Shown here piece after piece: positions 1-8,191 of a stretch of DNA of 64,000 nucleotides; position 1 is the first letter of the stretch; every line of letters begins with the position of its first letter. This stretch comes from Tepidibacter hydrothermalis. GTDB taxonomy: Bacteria > Bacillota > Clostridia > Peptostreptococcales > Peptostreptococcaceae. Location of the stretch: positions 2,790,001 to 2,854,000 of the forward strand of contig NZ_CP120733.1 of the NCBI RefSeq assembly GCF_029542625.1, in the 5' to 3' direction. The position numbers and the translations under genes are program-made. The notes beneath the pieces were generated by a model that worked only from the letters and a program-made list of their open reading frames with translations, did not search any database and was not told the origin of the DNA.

Positions 1-624
1 TAAACCAAACATTACTCCCGAAATAGCACACAAACTATCCATATTTAATTTAGGCATTAATGTAGATACCGTGTATGTAGAAGCTGGTTCATTTTTAAAT
101 ACGAATACAGATACAAATCCCATAACAATTAAAAGTACAGCCGGAACTGTTGAACCTAAAGCCCCAACACTTGTGAAAACCTTTGCAAAACCCATACCTC
201 TAGTACTAATAAAAGATAAAACCCAAAATAAAACTAAAGAAACTATAAGTACAAACATTTTATTACTTGCAAGTTCTGGTTTTCCTATAGTATATGACAT
301 ATTGATTGTGAAAAACGCCAAAAATGATGAATACCAAAATATCTTAGCTGTCCAATTAAGCCATGATACCATGAATCCCCATTTTTCACCATAAGCCTCT
401 TTTACCCATTCATAAAGACCCCCATCACTTTTATATGTAGCTGCAAGTTCTGCACATATAAGAGCAGCTGGTACAAAGAATATAAATGTAAAAACAACCC
501 ATGCTGGTATAGCACCAAGTCCAAGACCAAAACTAGTTGCAGTAGACTTTGCTATCCATCTTATTCCAAACAGCGCTGATACATTCATAAATACTAAATC
601 CCACAATCCTATTTTTTTCTTCAT
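1..624 (-). CDS. APC-superfamily amino acid permease, N-terminal part (runs off window)
   Basis: The reading frame is open from the window edge to an ATG at 624, which has a GGGGTG ribosome site a few bases upstream. The visible 208 residues start MKKKIGLWDLVFMNVSALFG, the glycine-rich first helix typical of the APC family. Several hydrophobic segments follow, with SDGGLYEWVKEAYG between helices 2 and 3. This resembles the glutamate:GABA-antiporter/YjeM branch, but the substrate cannot be told from this part. The C-terminal half lies outside the window. It is divergent from the XRE-cupin regulator at 1025, and such pairs are often regulator and target. Confidence 0.85.
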   Translation of the reverse strand, partial: MKKKIGLWDLVFMNVSALFGIRWIAKSTATSFGLGLGAIPAWVVFTFIFFVPAALICAELAATYKSDGGLYEWVKEAYGEKWGFMVSWLNWTAKIFWYSSFLAFFTINMSYTIGKPELASNKMFVLIVSLVLFWVLSFISTRGMGFAKVFTSVGALGSTVPAVLLIVMGFVSVFVFKNEPASTYTVSTLMPKLNMDSLCAISGVMFGL

Positions 625-1024
625 AAATAGCACCCCAAACATCTTTAAATTTTGTTATATATTTTGTTATATACAAGAATAATATTTTTTTAACAATCAT
701 TTTTTTAAAAATACTTTTATAATTAATTTTTATTAAAACATACTTAGAAATCGCGCGCATAATTTCTTATAGTTATAGAGTTTTTTGTAATATATTCCAT
801 ATTCTGATATTACCACAATCTTTTACATATGTATATATTTTTTTACAGTATTACTGTATTTTTTTTGATATTACTATATTTATTATGATATCACTATAAT
901 TTTTTCTACTAAATTTAATTTTTCAGTACTAACTGATAAACAATTCATTATACTCTAAATATTGAATTAAGATTTTAAATATGATATCATTTACTAAATT
1001 ATTAAAATTCCTTGGAGGTTACCA

Positions 1025-1570
1025 ATGGTCAACGAAATCTCTGAAAAAATTCGAGATCTTAGAAAAGAAAAAAAATTAACCTTGAAAGAACTAAGCGAAA
1101 GAACAGGTTTATCAGTTAGCTTCCTCTCTCAAGTAGAAAACAATACATCTTCATTAGCTATCACATCTTTAAAAAAAATCGCTGATGCTTTATGTATTCC
1201 AATAGTTCATTTTTTTAAAAATCCACACAAGCACAATTTTTTAGTAAAATCTGAAGAAAAAAATCCATTCAAAATAGAAGGTTCTAATTCAGAGTTCACA
1301 AGACTTAGTGGTGATTTTTCAGAAAGATGTCTAGAATCTGTAATGGTTATTATCCCCCCTAAAGAAAAACACGGTCATAAATTCAATCATCCAGGGGAAG
1401 AATTTATTCATGTACTAGATGGTGCAATAATAGTAGATTTAGATGGAAAAGAATATTTAGTTAAATCAGGAGATTCTTTTCATTTTCCATCAACAATACC
1501 TCACATCTTAATTAATCCATTAGATCAACCAGCTAAGCTATTAACAGTTGTAACACCTATAATTTTCTAA
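1025..1570 (+). CDS. XRE-family transcriptional regulator with C-terminal cupin domain
   Basis: 181 residues. Residues 6-60 form a helix-turn-helix (LKELSERTGLSVSFLSQVEN). Residues about 110-178 form a small cupin barrel with HPGEEFIHVLDG and GDSFHFPSTIPH. This is the PuuR-like layout in which a metabolite is sensed in the cupin. The start is the ATG after CTTGGAGGTTACC. The roughly 400 bp of very AT-rich DNA between it and the divergent amino acid permease (624) should hold both promoters, so control of that permease is the simplest inference. The effector is unknown. Confidence 0.9.
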   Translation: MVNEISEKIRDLRKEKKLTLKELSERTGLSVSFLSQVENNTSSLAITSLKKIADALCIPIVHFFKNPHKHNFLVKSEEKNPFKIEGSNSEFTRLSGDFSERCLESVMVIIPPKEKHGHKFNHPGEEFIHVLDGAIIVDLDGKEYLVKSGDSFHFPSTIPHILINPLDQPAKLLTVVTPIIF

Positions 1571-1606
1571 AGCCATCCAAGAATTTTTCTTAGATGGCTT
1601 TTTCAT
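1571..1606 (+). terminator. Intrinsic terminator of the XRE-cupin gene
   Basis: AGCCATC pairs with GATGGCT, with an AAGAA/TTCTT extension, followed by a short T-run. It begins one base after the stop codon. Confidence 0.85.
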
Positions 1607-1626
1607 ATACTAAAGTATTATAAAAT

Positions 1627-1747
1627 TTTCGTTCTGTGGATAACATCGATGGAAGAGCTACACCTGCAACTATTTTGAGCAACGGAGCCCGTAGGACTCG
1701 TTGGCGATATGAGCTATGCGTTAGCATGAAGCGAATTTTTTATATAC
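1627..1747 (-). repeat. Dispersed intergenic repeat, copy A (inverted orientation), DnaA-box-like end
   Basis: This stretch matches, in reverse complement, the elements at 21730, 22893, 45091 and 63401. Shared blocks are AAAAATTCG, CTCATATCGCCAACGA, GGCTCCGTTGCTCAAAA, TTGCA and a terminal TTATCCACA. The nonamer TTATCCACA (here 1635-1643 on the minus strand) equals the E. coli DnaA-box consensus. The copy lies between the XRE terminator and dinB. Short reading frames inside it are not credible genes. Confidence 0.85.
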
Positions 1748-1823
1748 AAGTTGAAAATCACATAATTTCCTTGTATAATAAAATAGAACTGATGTTCTTA
1801 TTTTGTGACAAGCGGGTGATTTA

Positions 1824-2870
1824 ATGAGTCGTAAAATTATACATGTTGATATGGATGCTTTTTTTGCAAGTGTAGAACAAGTAGATAATCCTTCTCTTAA
1901 GGGTAAACCGGTTATAGTTGGAGGTAGAACTAGCAAGGGAGTTGTTTGTACATGTTCTTATGAAGCTAGAAAGTATGGAGTTAGATCTGCTATGCCAGGA
2001 TTTATAGCTGCTAAAAAATGTCCTAATGGAATCTTTTTGCCTGTTAGACATTCAAGATATAAAGAGGTTTCAAATCAAGTGTTTGATATCTTGTATAGCA
2101 TAACCGACATCGTAGAACCTTTATCAATAGATGAAGCTTATTTAGATGTATCTGATATAGATACCCCTTCAATTGAAATAGCACAATATATAAAAAATGA
2201 AGTTTTTAAGAAAACAGGACTTACTATATCAGTTGGAATATCTCATAATAAATATCTAGCAAAACTTGCATCTGACTGGAATAAACCAGATGGAATTAAG
2301 ATTATAAGTGAAGAAATGGTACCCGAAATATTAAGACCACTTTCTATAAAAACAGTATATGGTATAGGAAAAAAAACAATAGATAAGCTAAACAATATAG
2401 GAGTATATACAGTAAATGATTTATTAAATCTTCCAAAAGACTATTTTGTAGAATTGTTTTCTAATCAATCTTGGGAACTTTACAATAGACTCTTAGGTAT
2501 AGACAATAGACCTGTTCAACCAAATCGTGAAACAAAATCCTTAGGAAGAGAAACCACCTTGTCCTCAAATACAGATGATATAGACTATCTTAATCACTTC
2601 TTATTATTATTTAGTAAAGATATCTCTTATACACTAAAAAAACAAAATATATTATCAAAAACTATAACAATTAAAATAAAAACATCAGATTTTTCTAGTC
2701 ATACAAAGAGTAAAACCATACATCATTATACAGATTCTGATGATGAGATATACTCTATAGCGTGCAATTTATTAAAAGAAATAAACATACACGATAATAT
2801 AAGACTAATAGGTCTTAGTGTGTCAAACCTATCTGATAAAAAAATAGAACAACTTACTTTTTTGCGCTAA
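1824..2870 (+). CDS. dinB: DNA polymerase IV (Y-family translesion polymerase)
   Basis: 348 residues, normal length for DinB. The catalytic carboxylates are present: D9 in the HVDMDAFFASVEQ motif and D103-E104 in LSIDEAYLDVS. The helix-hairpin-helix thumb region (SIKTVYGIGKKTIDKLNNIG) and the little-finger domain with TKSLGRETTL follow. It extends primers past lesions with low fidelity. The ATG follows a GCGGGTG ribosome site. It stands alone, directly downstream of a dispersed repeat copy, and no LexA-type box was recognised in the short upstream region. Confidence 0.96.
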   Translation: MSRKIIHVDMDAFFASVEQVDNPSLKGKPVIVGGRTSKGVVCTCSYEARKYGVRSAMPGFIAAKKCPNGIFLPVRHSRYKEVSNQVFDILYSITDIVEPLSIDEAYLDVSDIDTPSIEIAQYIKNEVFKKTGLTISVGISHNKYLAKLASDWNKPDGIKIISEEMVPEILRPLSIKTVYGIGKKTIDKLNNIGVYTVNDLLNLPKDYFVELFSNQSWELYNRLLGIDNRPVQPNRETKSLGRETTLSSNTDDIDYLNHFLLLFSKDISYTLKKQNILSKTITIKIKTSDFSSHTKSKTIHHYTDSDDEIYSIACNLLKEINIHDNIRLIGLSVSNLSDKKIEQLTFLR

Positions 2871-2911
2871 AACTACAAGTTCTAAATTAATTTACCAAAA
2901 CCAATGATCTA

Positions 2912-2958
2912 GCTAAAAATTCAGTTGGAGTAAAAACTCCATCTGAATTAAATTTCAC
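2912..2958. repeat. Repeated 32-bp hairpin, copy 1
   Basis: A near-perfect hairpin at 2918-2949: arms AATTCAG/CTGAATT and TGGAGT/ACTCCA around AAAA. The same hairpin with the same flanking CTAAAAATTCAG and TGAATTAA recurs at 22749-22779. It lies between the convergent dinB and permease genes and may act as a terminator here, but its recurrence with flanks suggests a small repeat or an IS200/IS605-type end remnant. Confidence 0.6.
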
Positions 2959-2966
2959 TACTTTAT

Positions 2967-3500
2967 CTATATAGATTCTGCTTTTTTATAAATCTCTTTT
3001 ATTTCTTTTTTTGAAACAAACAAAAGTAAAATATAAGCTATAATTATAATCCCTGGTATATCAATTAAAAGTCTAGTAACTGCAAATTTAACTCCAAGTG
3101 CAGACATTTCAAATAAAAACATAGGTATCTTAGTTGTTGACCAAGCTCCAATAAATATCAATATATTTGTAAATTTAACGCCTTTCTTCATAAATACTGC
3201 TGCTACTGGAAATGCTCCATATAACGGTCCTGCTGCTGCAGAACCTAATATGATAGAAAGGAAAACTCCTTTTATTCCTGAATTTTCTCCCATATATTTT
3301 ATCATTATTTCCCTAGGAACCCATATATCCAAAAGGCCTAAAAGAATAAATACAGGTGGTATTACAAATAACATTTCTTTAAAGCTATAAGCAGATATAT
3401 TTATTGCTTTTACCCCTAAATCTTTATTAAAAATATACAACACCAATATAACTATAATCATACCTAAAAACAATTTATATTTTTTTATTAATCCATTCAT
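2967..3500 (-). CDS. Permease half-protein, COG0701 (UPF0718/ArsP-like), C-terminal-half type
   Basis: 177 residues with about five membrane segments. It contains GSAAAGPLYGAFPVAAVFMKKG, the conserved pore-type motif of COG0701 permeases. It looks like one half of a permease that is a single chain elsewhere in this window (12671-13663). It overlaps the preceding gene by 4 bp (3497-3500), so translation is probably coupled and both halves made in equal amounts. The family includes arsenical-efflux ArsP proteins, but the cysteine-rich CSCSS motif of the full-length relative is absent, so the substrate is open. Confidence 0.75.
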   Translation of the reverse strand: MNGLIKKYKLFLGMIIVILVLYIFNKDLGVKAINISAYSFKEMLFVIPPVFILLGLLDIWVPREIMIKYMGENSGIKGVFLSIILGSAAAGPLYGAFPVAAVFMKKGVKFTNILIFIGAWSTTKIPMFLFEMSALGVKFAVTRLLIDIPGIIIIAYILLLFVSKKEIKEIYKKAESI

Positions 3501-3994
3501 ATGCTTACCACCTTACCAATTATATATGCCACTAAAAAAGAAAATAAAAACGATATTATATTCCTTAATACAGTTACCTTTTTACCGAAATACTTTATTT
3601 CAACAGGAGCTGTAACTATTCCAACCATCATAAGTGTAGATATAAAAGCTCCTATTTGCATATATCCCGCCCCATTTTTCAATACCATAGCAGCTGTTGG
3701 AAATGCTATAAATCCTGGAATCAATGTAATAGCTCCTACTAATCCTGATATAATTACGCCTACCCAACCTGATTGACTTCCTATTAATTTAGCTATTACA
3801 TCTGGATTTATGAATGCAAGAAGAATTCCTACTATCATAATAATAGATAAAAATTCAGGTAATATATTTTCAAAAGCTTTCCATGCTTTTTTTAGCGCCA
3901 TTTTTGTTTTCTTTTTATCTTTTATATAGGACATAATTAATAATACAGCCGTAACAATATATAATGCATAATTCAATATTCTCATCCCCATCAT
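3497..3994 (-). CDS. Permease half-protein, COG0701-like, first gene of a split pair
   Basis: 165 residues with about four membrane segments. GLVGAITLIPGFIAFPTAAMVLKNGAGYMQIGAFISTLMMVG mirrors the repeated half of COG0701 permeases (written in pieces: LIPGFIAFPTAAM, then VLKNGAGY). It is the upstream partner of the 177-residue gene, with which it overlaps by 4 bp. Start choice is uncertain: ATGs lie at 3994, 3991 and 3985, and none has a strong ribosome site. A 12-bp palindrome at 4061-4101 lies upstream and could be an operator. Confidence 0.7.
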   Translation of the reverse strand: MMGMRILNYALYIVTAVLLIMSYIKDKKKTKMALKKAWKAFENILPEFLSIIMIVGILLAFINPDVIAKLIGSQSGWVGVIISGLVGAITLIPGFIAFPTAAMVLKNGAGYMQIGAFISTLMMVGIVTAPVEIKYFGKKVTVLRNIISFLFSFLVAYIIGKVVSI

Positions 3995-4060
3995 TCTTTT
4001 AAATTTCGTTACTTATACATTTTTCTTTATTTATTTATAAATACGTGAAACCTCCTCCAT

Positions 4061-4101
4061 AATCCTAATATACAGATATGATATATCTATATATTAGGAT
4101 T
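4061..4101. promoter_or_regulatory. 12-bp inverted repeat upstream of the split permease pair
   Basis: AATCCTAATATA (4061-4072) is exactly complementary to TATATTAGGATT (4090-4101), with 17 bp between. It lies about 70 bp upstream of the permease start, with no T-run on the gene strand, so an operator is more likely than a terminator. A similar AT-rich 12-bp palindrome precedes the ArsR gene at 14001, but the sequences differ. Confidence 0.45.
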
Positions 4102-4267
4102 TTCTAATGCAATTATATAATATACTATTTATATTTATTGTCAATATAAATCCTTATTTAAATCATCTAAAATTCACACAGAGTACACAAAGAGTACACA
4201 TCACAATAGTATACTTAACTTACAAATTAACAAACTTATTAAATTTTTAAAAAAGGTGGAATGTATA

Positions 4268-5032
4268 ATGAAAACTAAAATGAATAATAAAACAAAAAAT
4301 CTGGCAATGTTACTTTTAAGTGGTACTATTATGATTTCAGGCTTTACACCTGCATTTGCAAATTCGAATGTAGACATTTCAAATATAGACATAAATAAAG
4401 ATGTAATTGTTTGTGAGTATGATGAAAATATCAAAATGCCAAGTTTTGATGAATTTATGAAAGAAATGCCTGATGATATGAAAAAAGCAATTAAAAGTGA
4501 TGATATGAAAAAATTAGAATCTTTATATAATAAAGCATCTAAATTAGATGAAAAAGAAAGCTTTGATGAGTCTGATAAAGTTTGGAATGAATTTGATAAA
4601 TTATTAGGAATGAATTTTGAAACAAACTTTGAAATGCCAAGTTTTGATGAATTCATGAAAGAAATACCTGATGATATGAAAAAAGACATTAAAAGTGACG
4701 ATATGAAAAAATTAGAATCTTTATATAATAAAGCATCTAAATTAGATGAAAAAGAAAGCTTTGATGAGTCTGATAAAGTTTGGGATGAATTTGATAAATT
4801 ATTAGGAATGAATTTTGAAACAAATTTTGAAATGCCAAGTTTTGATGAATTCATGAAAGAAATGCCTGATGATATGAAAAAAGACATTAAAAGTGACGAT
4901 ATGAAAAAATTAGAATCTTTATATAATAAAGCATCTAAATTAGATGAAAAAGAAAACTTTGATGAATCCGATAAAGTTTGGGATGAATTTGATAAATTAT
5001 TAGGAATTGATTTCGAGGAAGAAGTTAAATAA
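4268..5032 (+). CDS. Secreted protein of three 66-residue repeats, function unknown
   Basis: 254 residues from the ATG at 4268, which is preceded by AAAGGTGGA at ideal spacing; an upstream in-frame GTG overlaps that site and is rejected. A lysine-rich start, a hydrophobic core (LAMLLLSGTIMISGF) and TPAFANS form a signal peptide with cleavage near FAN/SN. Three near-identical acidic, helical repeats follow, each beginning MPSFDEFMKE and containing MKKLESLYNKASKLDEKE and FDKLLG. No LPXTG anchor or membrane segment is visible, so the product is probably released or bound non-covalently. No family was recognised. Confidence 0.8.
   Translation: MKTKMNNKTKNLAMLLLSGTIMISGFTPAFANSNVDISNIDINKDVIVCEYDENIKMPSFDEFMKEMPDDMKKAIKSDDMKKLESLYNKASKLDEKESFDESDKVWNEFDKLLGMNFETNFEMPSFDEFMKEIPDDMKKDIKSDDMKKLESLYNKASKLDEKESFDESDKVWDEFDKLLGMNFETNFEMPSFDEFMKEMPDDMKKDIKSDDMKKLESLYNKASKLDEKENFDESDKVWDEFDKLLGIDFEEEVK
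4436..5029 (+). repeat. Three tandem 198-bp coding repeats
   Basis: Units begin at 4436, 4634 and 4832, exactly 198 bp (66 codons) apart. Long blocks are identical at DNA level, including synonymous positions, which points to recent duplication or gene conversion. The third unit diverges only at its end. Confidence 0.92.
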
Positions 5033-5043
5033 AACCCACACTG

Positions 5044-5080
5044 AACAGCACCATATTATAAAAATATGGTGCTGTTTTTA
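5044..5080. terminator. Bidirectional intrinsic terminator
   Basis: AACAGCACCATAT pairs with ATATGGTGCTGTT, followed by T-runs on both strands. It serves the repeat-protein gene on the plus strand and the convergent flagellin gene on the minus strand. Confidence 0.9.
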
Positions 5081-5086
5081 TATGTT

Positions 5087-5917
5087 TTAAACATCTAAAA
5101 CTCTAAGTAATCCCAACATCCTTTCTCTCTCCATTTTCATGTGTTGAGCAAGCATAGCTTGAGAAACCTGCATTAGTATTTGATTTTTTGTATATTCCAT
5201 CATAGTTTTAGCCATATCAGCATCAGTTATTCGACTGTATGCTGATGTTAGGTTTTCTTCATATGTTCCTAAATTATTTAATGTATGCTCAAGTCTATTT
5301 TGCATAGCCCCTAAATAAGATCTTTCTCTAGATACACTACTAACAGCTGTTTTAACTTTTTTTATTGCATCTTGTGCATTTTGTTGATTTGATATATCAA
5401 TTCCATCAATATCAAGTCCTAATTCTGATAAATCACCAATTTTTACTTTTAAAGAATTTCCAGAATTCGGACCCACCTGTAATGTAATTCCATCACTTTT
5501 TTGAGACCCATCAATAAGTTTTTTATTATTAAACTCTGTACCTTTTGATATTTCTGTGATTGCATCTTTTAATTGCTGAAATTCCAAATCTAGATTTTCT
5601 CTATCTTCATCTTTATATGTACCATTTGATGCCTGAACTGCTAATTCATTCATTCTTTGAAGCATATTATGAACTTCACTCATTGCTCCTTCTGCTGTTT
5701 GTATCATCGAAATTCCATCTTGAACATTTCTTTGAGCCATACTAAGGCCTCTTATTTGTGCCTTCATTTTTTCAGAAATAGCAAGTCCTGCCGGATCATC
5801 AGCTGCTCTATTTATTCTTTTTCCAGTACATAATCTTTCCATTAAAACAGAATTTCTAGAATTTAAATAATTCATATGATTTATCATTCTCATTCCTACA
5901 GAACTAAAACCTACCAT
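5087..5917 (-). CDS. Flagellin, short form
   Basis: 276 residues. The N-terminal D0/D1 helices (NSVLMERLCTGKRINRAADD, then PAGLAISEKMKAQIRGL, QRNVQDGISMIQTAEGAM) and the C-terminal D1/D0 helix (RITDADMAKTMMEYTKNQIL) are clear; the variable outer domain is minimal. The normal flagellin tail is replaced by MLAQHMKMERERMLGLLRVLDV, longer and more charged than the usual short ending. No other flagellar gene is in the window, so it is an orphan copy. A sigma-D-like promoter precedes it. It is probably a filament or minor filament subunit. Confidence 0.92.
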   Translation of the reverse strand: MVGFSSVGMRMINHMNYLNSRNSVLMERLCTGKRINRAADDPAGLAISEKMKAQIRGLSMAQRNVQDGISMIQTAEGAMSEVHNMLQRMNELAVQASNGTYKDEDRENLDLEFQQLKDAITEISKGTEFNNKKLIDGSQKSDGITLQVGPNSGNSLKVKIGDLSELGLDIDGIDISNQQNAQDAIKKVKTAVSSVSRERSYLGAMQNRLEHTLNNLGTYEENLTSAYSRITDADMAKTMMEYTKNQILMQVSQAMLAQHMKMERERMLGLLRVLDV

Positions 5918-5957
5918 AATATTTCCTTCCTTCTTGATATATAAGTTAATACTATAT

Positions 5958-5985
5958 ATATCGTACGATTAGCCTTGTTTTTTTA
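5958..5985 (-). promoter_or_regulatory. Sigma-D (sigma-28)-like promoter of the flagellin gene
   Basis: On the minus strand TAAA (5985-5982), a 16-bp spacer and TACGATAT (5965-5958) match the motility-sigma consensus TAAA-N15-GCCGATAA well. It lies about 40-70 bp upstream of the flagellin ATG. Confidence 0.65.
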
Positions 5986-6151
5986 GGAATTTTTACCATA
6001 AATCCAATAAATTTATAAAACTTTATTTTTGTAATTCTTTTGTAATATTTACTTTTAATGTATATGATATAATTTTCATTGTATATAAAGTCAAAATCAA
6101 TCCATTAGAACTTTAGCTTTTGGATAAACTAAATTTGGAGGTAAATGTAAA

Positions 6152-7552
6152 ATGAATATTTTCAAAAAATTTTCTTGTGTAATCCTTTCGTTAATCTGCA
6201 TATTAAACGTATCTTTTTACCCAAATTACATATTTGCACAAGATAAAGATGATTTTAAAGTAGTTGCATACTGCTCAGACATATTTAAAGATCCTGTTGA
6301 AACGAATATTCAATATGATAAAGTAACTCATATAATATACGCTTTTTTAATACCAAAGGAAGATGGTTCTCTAGTTCCAATAAAAAAGCCTGATGAACTT
6401 AAAAAGCTAGTAAAAAAAGGTCATGAAAACAATGTAAAAGTATTGATAGCTGTTGGTGGATGGTTTGATGAGGCTTACGCTCCACTAGATACTAGATTTG
6501 AAAAAATAGCTGCATCAAATGAATTAAGAGAAAATCTAGTAAATAATATAATTAAATTTGTAGATGAATATAACTTAGATGGAGTTGAAATAGATTGGGA
6601 ATACCCTGACCTTGGACAATCTTCTTTAAACTATGAAAAACTGGTTTTAGAACTTAATTCTAAATTAAAAGAAAAAAATAAGTATCTAACAGCAGCACTT
6701 AATGGTGCCTGGTCAAAAGAAGAAGGCCCACAAGTATCTAAAGCTGTAACGCCTAAATGTTTAGAAAGTTTTGACTGGATAAGTATAATGGCTTATGATA
6801 TGAATAATGAACAACATAGCCCTTTTTGGTTTGCAGATACATCTATAGAATACTGGTTGAATCGAGGTGTTCCTAAGGAAAAAATAGTAATAGGTATTCC
6901 TTTTTATGCTCATCCTACTAATCCAACTTGGAAAGTCTATAGAGATTTTGTAAAAGAAGATAGAGAAAATGCATATAAAGATAAAGCTACAATAGATGGT
7001 ATAACCTACTATTACAATGGCATAAACACAGTTAAAGAAAAAACAAGACTTGCTCTAAATAAGGCATCTGGAGTTATGTTATTTGATGTAAACGAAGATA
7101 CTCTAGACGAGCTAAGCCTTGTTAAAAATATTGATGATGTCATAAATGAGACATCAAATCTTAGTTCTGATGAAAGAAATAAAAAAATATACTTTGTTGT
7201 TGATGATCACGAATTGACATTTGATGAAAATGACAATCTAGGAGTTCCATTTATAGATGAAAATAGCCGTACTTTAGTTCCTGTTAGAAAAGCTCTAGAA
7301 GCAATAGGTGTAACTTTATCCTACAATAATTCAGATCGTATAGTCCATGCAACTAAAGGTGATAGTGATTTAAGAATTCCAATAGACAAAGATTATATAT
7401 ACCTAGACAGACAAAAGATTCAAATGGATACAAAAGCTATAATAAAAAATGGTAGAACTTATATACCATTAAGATATGTATTTGAAAGCTTTAACTATAA
7501 AACTACTTGGCACGAATCTAGTAGGACTATAATAGCGACTCCTCAATCTTAG
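6152..7552 (+). CDS. Secreted glycoside hydrolase family 18 with C-terminal copper-amine-oxidase-N-like domain
   Basis: 466 residues. A signal peptide ends near IFAQ (residue 29). A GH18 TIM barrel spans about residues 35-325, with VLIAVGGW and the catalytic signature DGVEIDWE (D143, D148, acid E150). The second D of DxxDxDxE is E146, as in several cell-wall and spore GH18 enzymes. Residues about 345-466 form a repeat-type domain (SRTLVPVRKALEAIG, RTYIPLRYVFESF) known as Cu_amine_oxidN1, common in clostridial cell-surface proteins. It probably cuts peptidoglycan or chitin-like glycans outside the cell. Its 3' end overlaps the convergent GNAT gene by 26 bp. Confidence 0.92.
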   Translation: MNIFKKFSCVILSLICILNVSFYPNYIFAQDKDDFKVVAYCSDIFKDPVETNIQYDKVTHIIYAFLIPKEDGSLVPIKKPDELKKLVKKGHENNVKVLIAVGGWFDEAYAPLDTRFEKIAASNELRENLVNNIIKFVDEYNLDGVEIDWEYPDLGQSSLNYEKLVLELNSKLKEKNKYLTAALNGAWSKEEGPQVSKAVTPKCLESFDWISIMAYDMNNEQHSPFWFADTSIEYWLNRGVPKEKIVIGIPFYAHPTNPTWKVYRDFVKEDRENAYKDKATIDGITYYYNGINTVKEKTRLALNKASGVMLFDVNEDTLDELSLVKNIDDVINETSNLSSDERNKKIYFVVDDHELTFDENDNLGVPFIDENSRTLVPVRKALEAIGVTLSYNNSDRIVHATKGDSDLRIPIDKDYIYLDRQKIQMDTKAIIKNGRTYIPLRYVFESFNYKTTWHESSRTIIATPQS

Positions 7553-8120
7553 CAAATATTTCAGCTACATGAGTTATATCAGAATGAATAGTGTTGTGCA
7601 CTGATTTAATAATACTCAGGGCCTTAGTCATTTTTATTATCTCTTTTCCAAAAGGAAGGTAATATAGATGCATACTAAGGCCTGATTCTTTTGTAGGAAG
7701 CATATAATCAATATTAAGCCTCATACAACCTAGGTTTTCATAAAACTTTATTCTTCTATACGTATTTATGTCTTTATCATCTTCTTTTTCAACCTCTAGC
7801 ATACACCCATCTAAATTTTTGTATTTTTCTTTCAATGTTTCAATCATTTTCTTACCATAACCTCTAGAATGATACTCCTCTAATACAGCTAGATAATCCA
7901 ACCACATCAAGTTAGTCTTAAAATCTATATAAACTATAATATACCCTATTAAATCACTTTCATCATAGCATAATAAAAGTTTATAATTTTCGCCCTTGAA
8001 TAGCATATCAAACTGCTCTTTATCCTTTAATTCGTTTTTCTCAAACTGAGAATATAAATCATTGTATACATATTTTAAATTTCCCTTTGAATAATCTTCT
8101 TTTAAAATCAATTCTTTCAT
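7527..8120 (-). CDS. GNAT-family N-acetyltransferase
   Basis: 197 residues. The acetyl-CoA-binding motif appears as LEEYHSRGYGKKMIE, after LDYLAVL; the last 50 residues form a helical extension. The acceptor is unknown. The ATG at 8120 is preceded by AAGGGGG, which sits inside a 14-bp perfect stem (8127-8180), so translation initiation may be restrained by RNA structure. It converges on and overlaps the GH18 gene by 26 bp. Confidence 0.88.
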   Translation of the reverse strand: MKELILKEDYSKGNLKYVYNDLYSQFEKNELKDKEQFDMLFKGENYKLLLCYDESDLIGYIIVYIDFKTNLMWLDYLAVLEEYHSRGYGKKMIETLKEKYKNLDGCMLEVEKEDDKDINTYRRIKFYENLGCMRLNIDYMLPTKESGLSMHLYYLPFGKEIIKMTKALSIIKSVHNTIHSDITHVAEIFAKIEESLL

Positions 8121-8126
8121 TATAAA

Positions 8127-8180
8127 AACCCCCTTACATAGTTATTGTACCACTTAGTACCAATTTTATGTAAGGGGGTT
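8127..8180 (-). promoter_or_regulatory. Perfect 14-bp hairpin holding the GNAT ribosome-binding site
   Basis: AACCCCCTTACATA (8127-8140) is fully complementary to TATGTAAGGGGGTT (8167-8180). On the minus strand the 3' arm is TATGTAAGGGGGTT and its AAGGGGG is the only ribosome site for the ATG at 8120. The T-run after the stem is short (TTTTTATAATG), so it could also end the transcript of the upstream UPF0145 gene. Both roles are possible. Confidence 0.6.
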
Positions 8181-8191
8181 GAATTTTAATT

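Noticed and set aside
533-760. Minus-strand frame of 75 codons at the permease start
   Set aside because: It overlaps the better supported permease start at 624 in another frame and reads into promoter DNA.
1636-1824. Short plus-strand frame before dinB
   Set aside because: It lies within dispersed repeat copy A, which occurs elsewhere without an open frame.
4201-4887. Minus-strand open frame over the repeat protein
   Set aside because: It mirrors the tandem repeats on the other strand, has no ribosome site, and is Ser/Phe/Leu-rich as expected of a shadow frame.
4436-5029. Tandem repeats as a CRISPR-like array
   Set aside because: Units are 198 bp, coding, in frame, without spacers.
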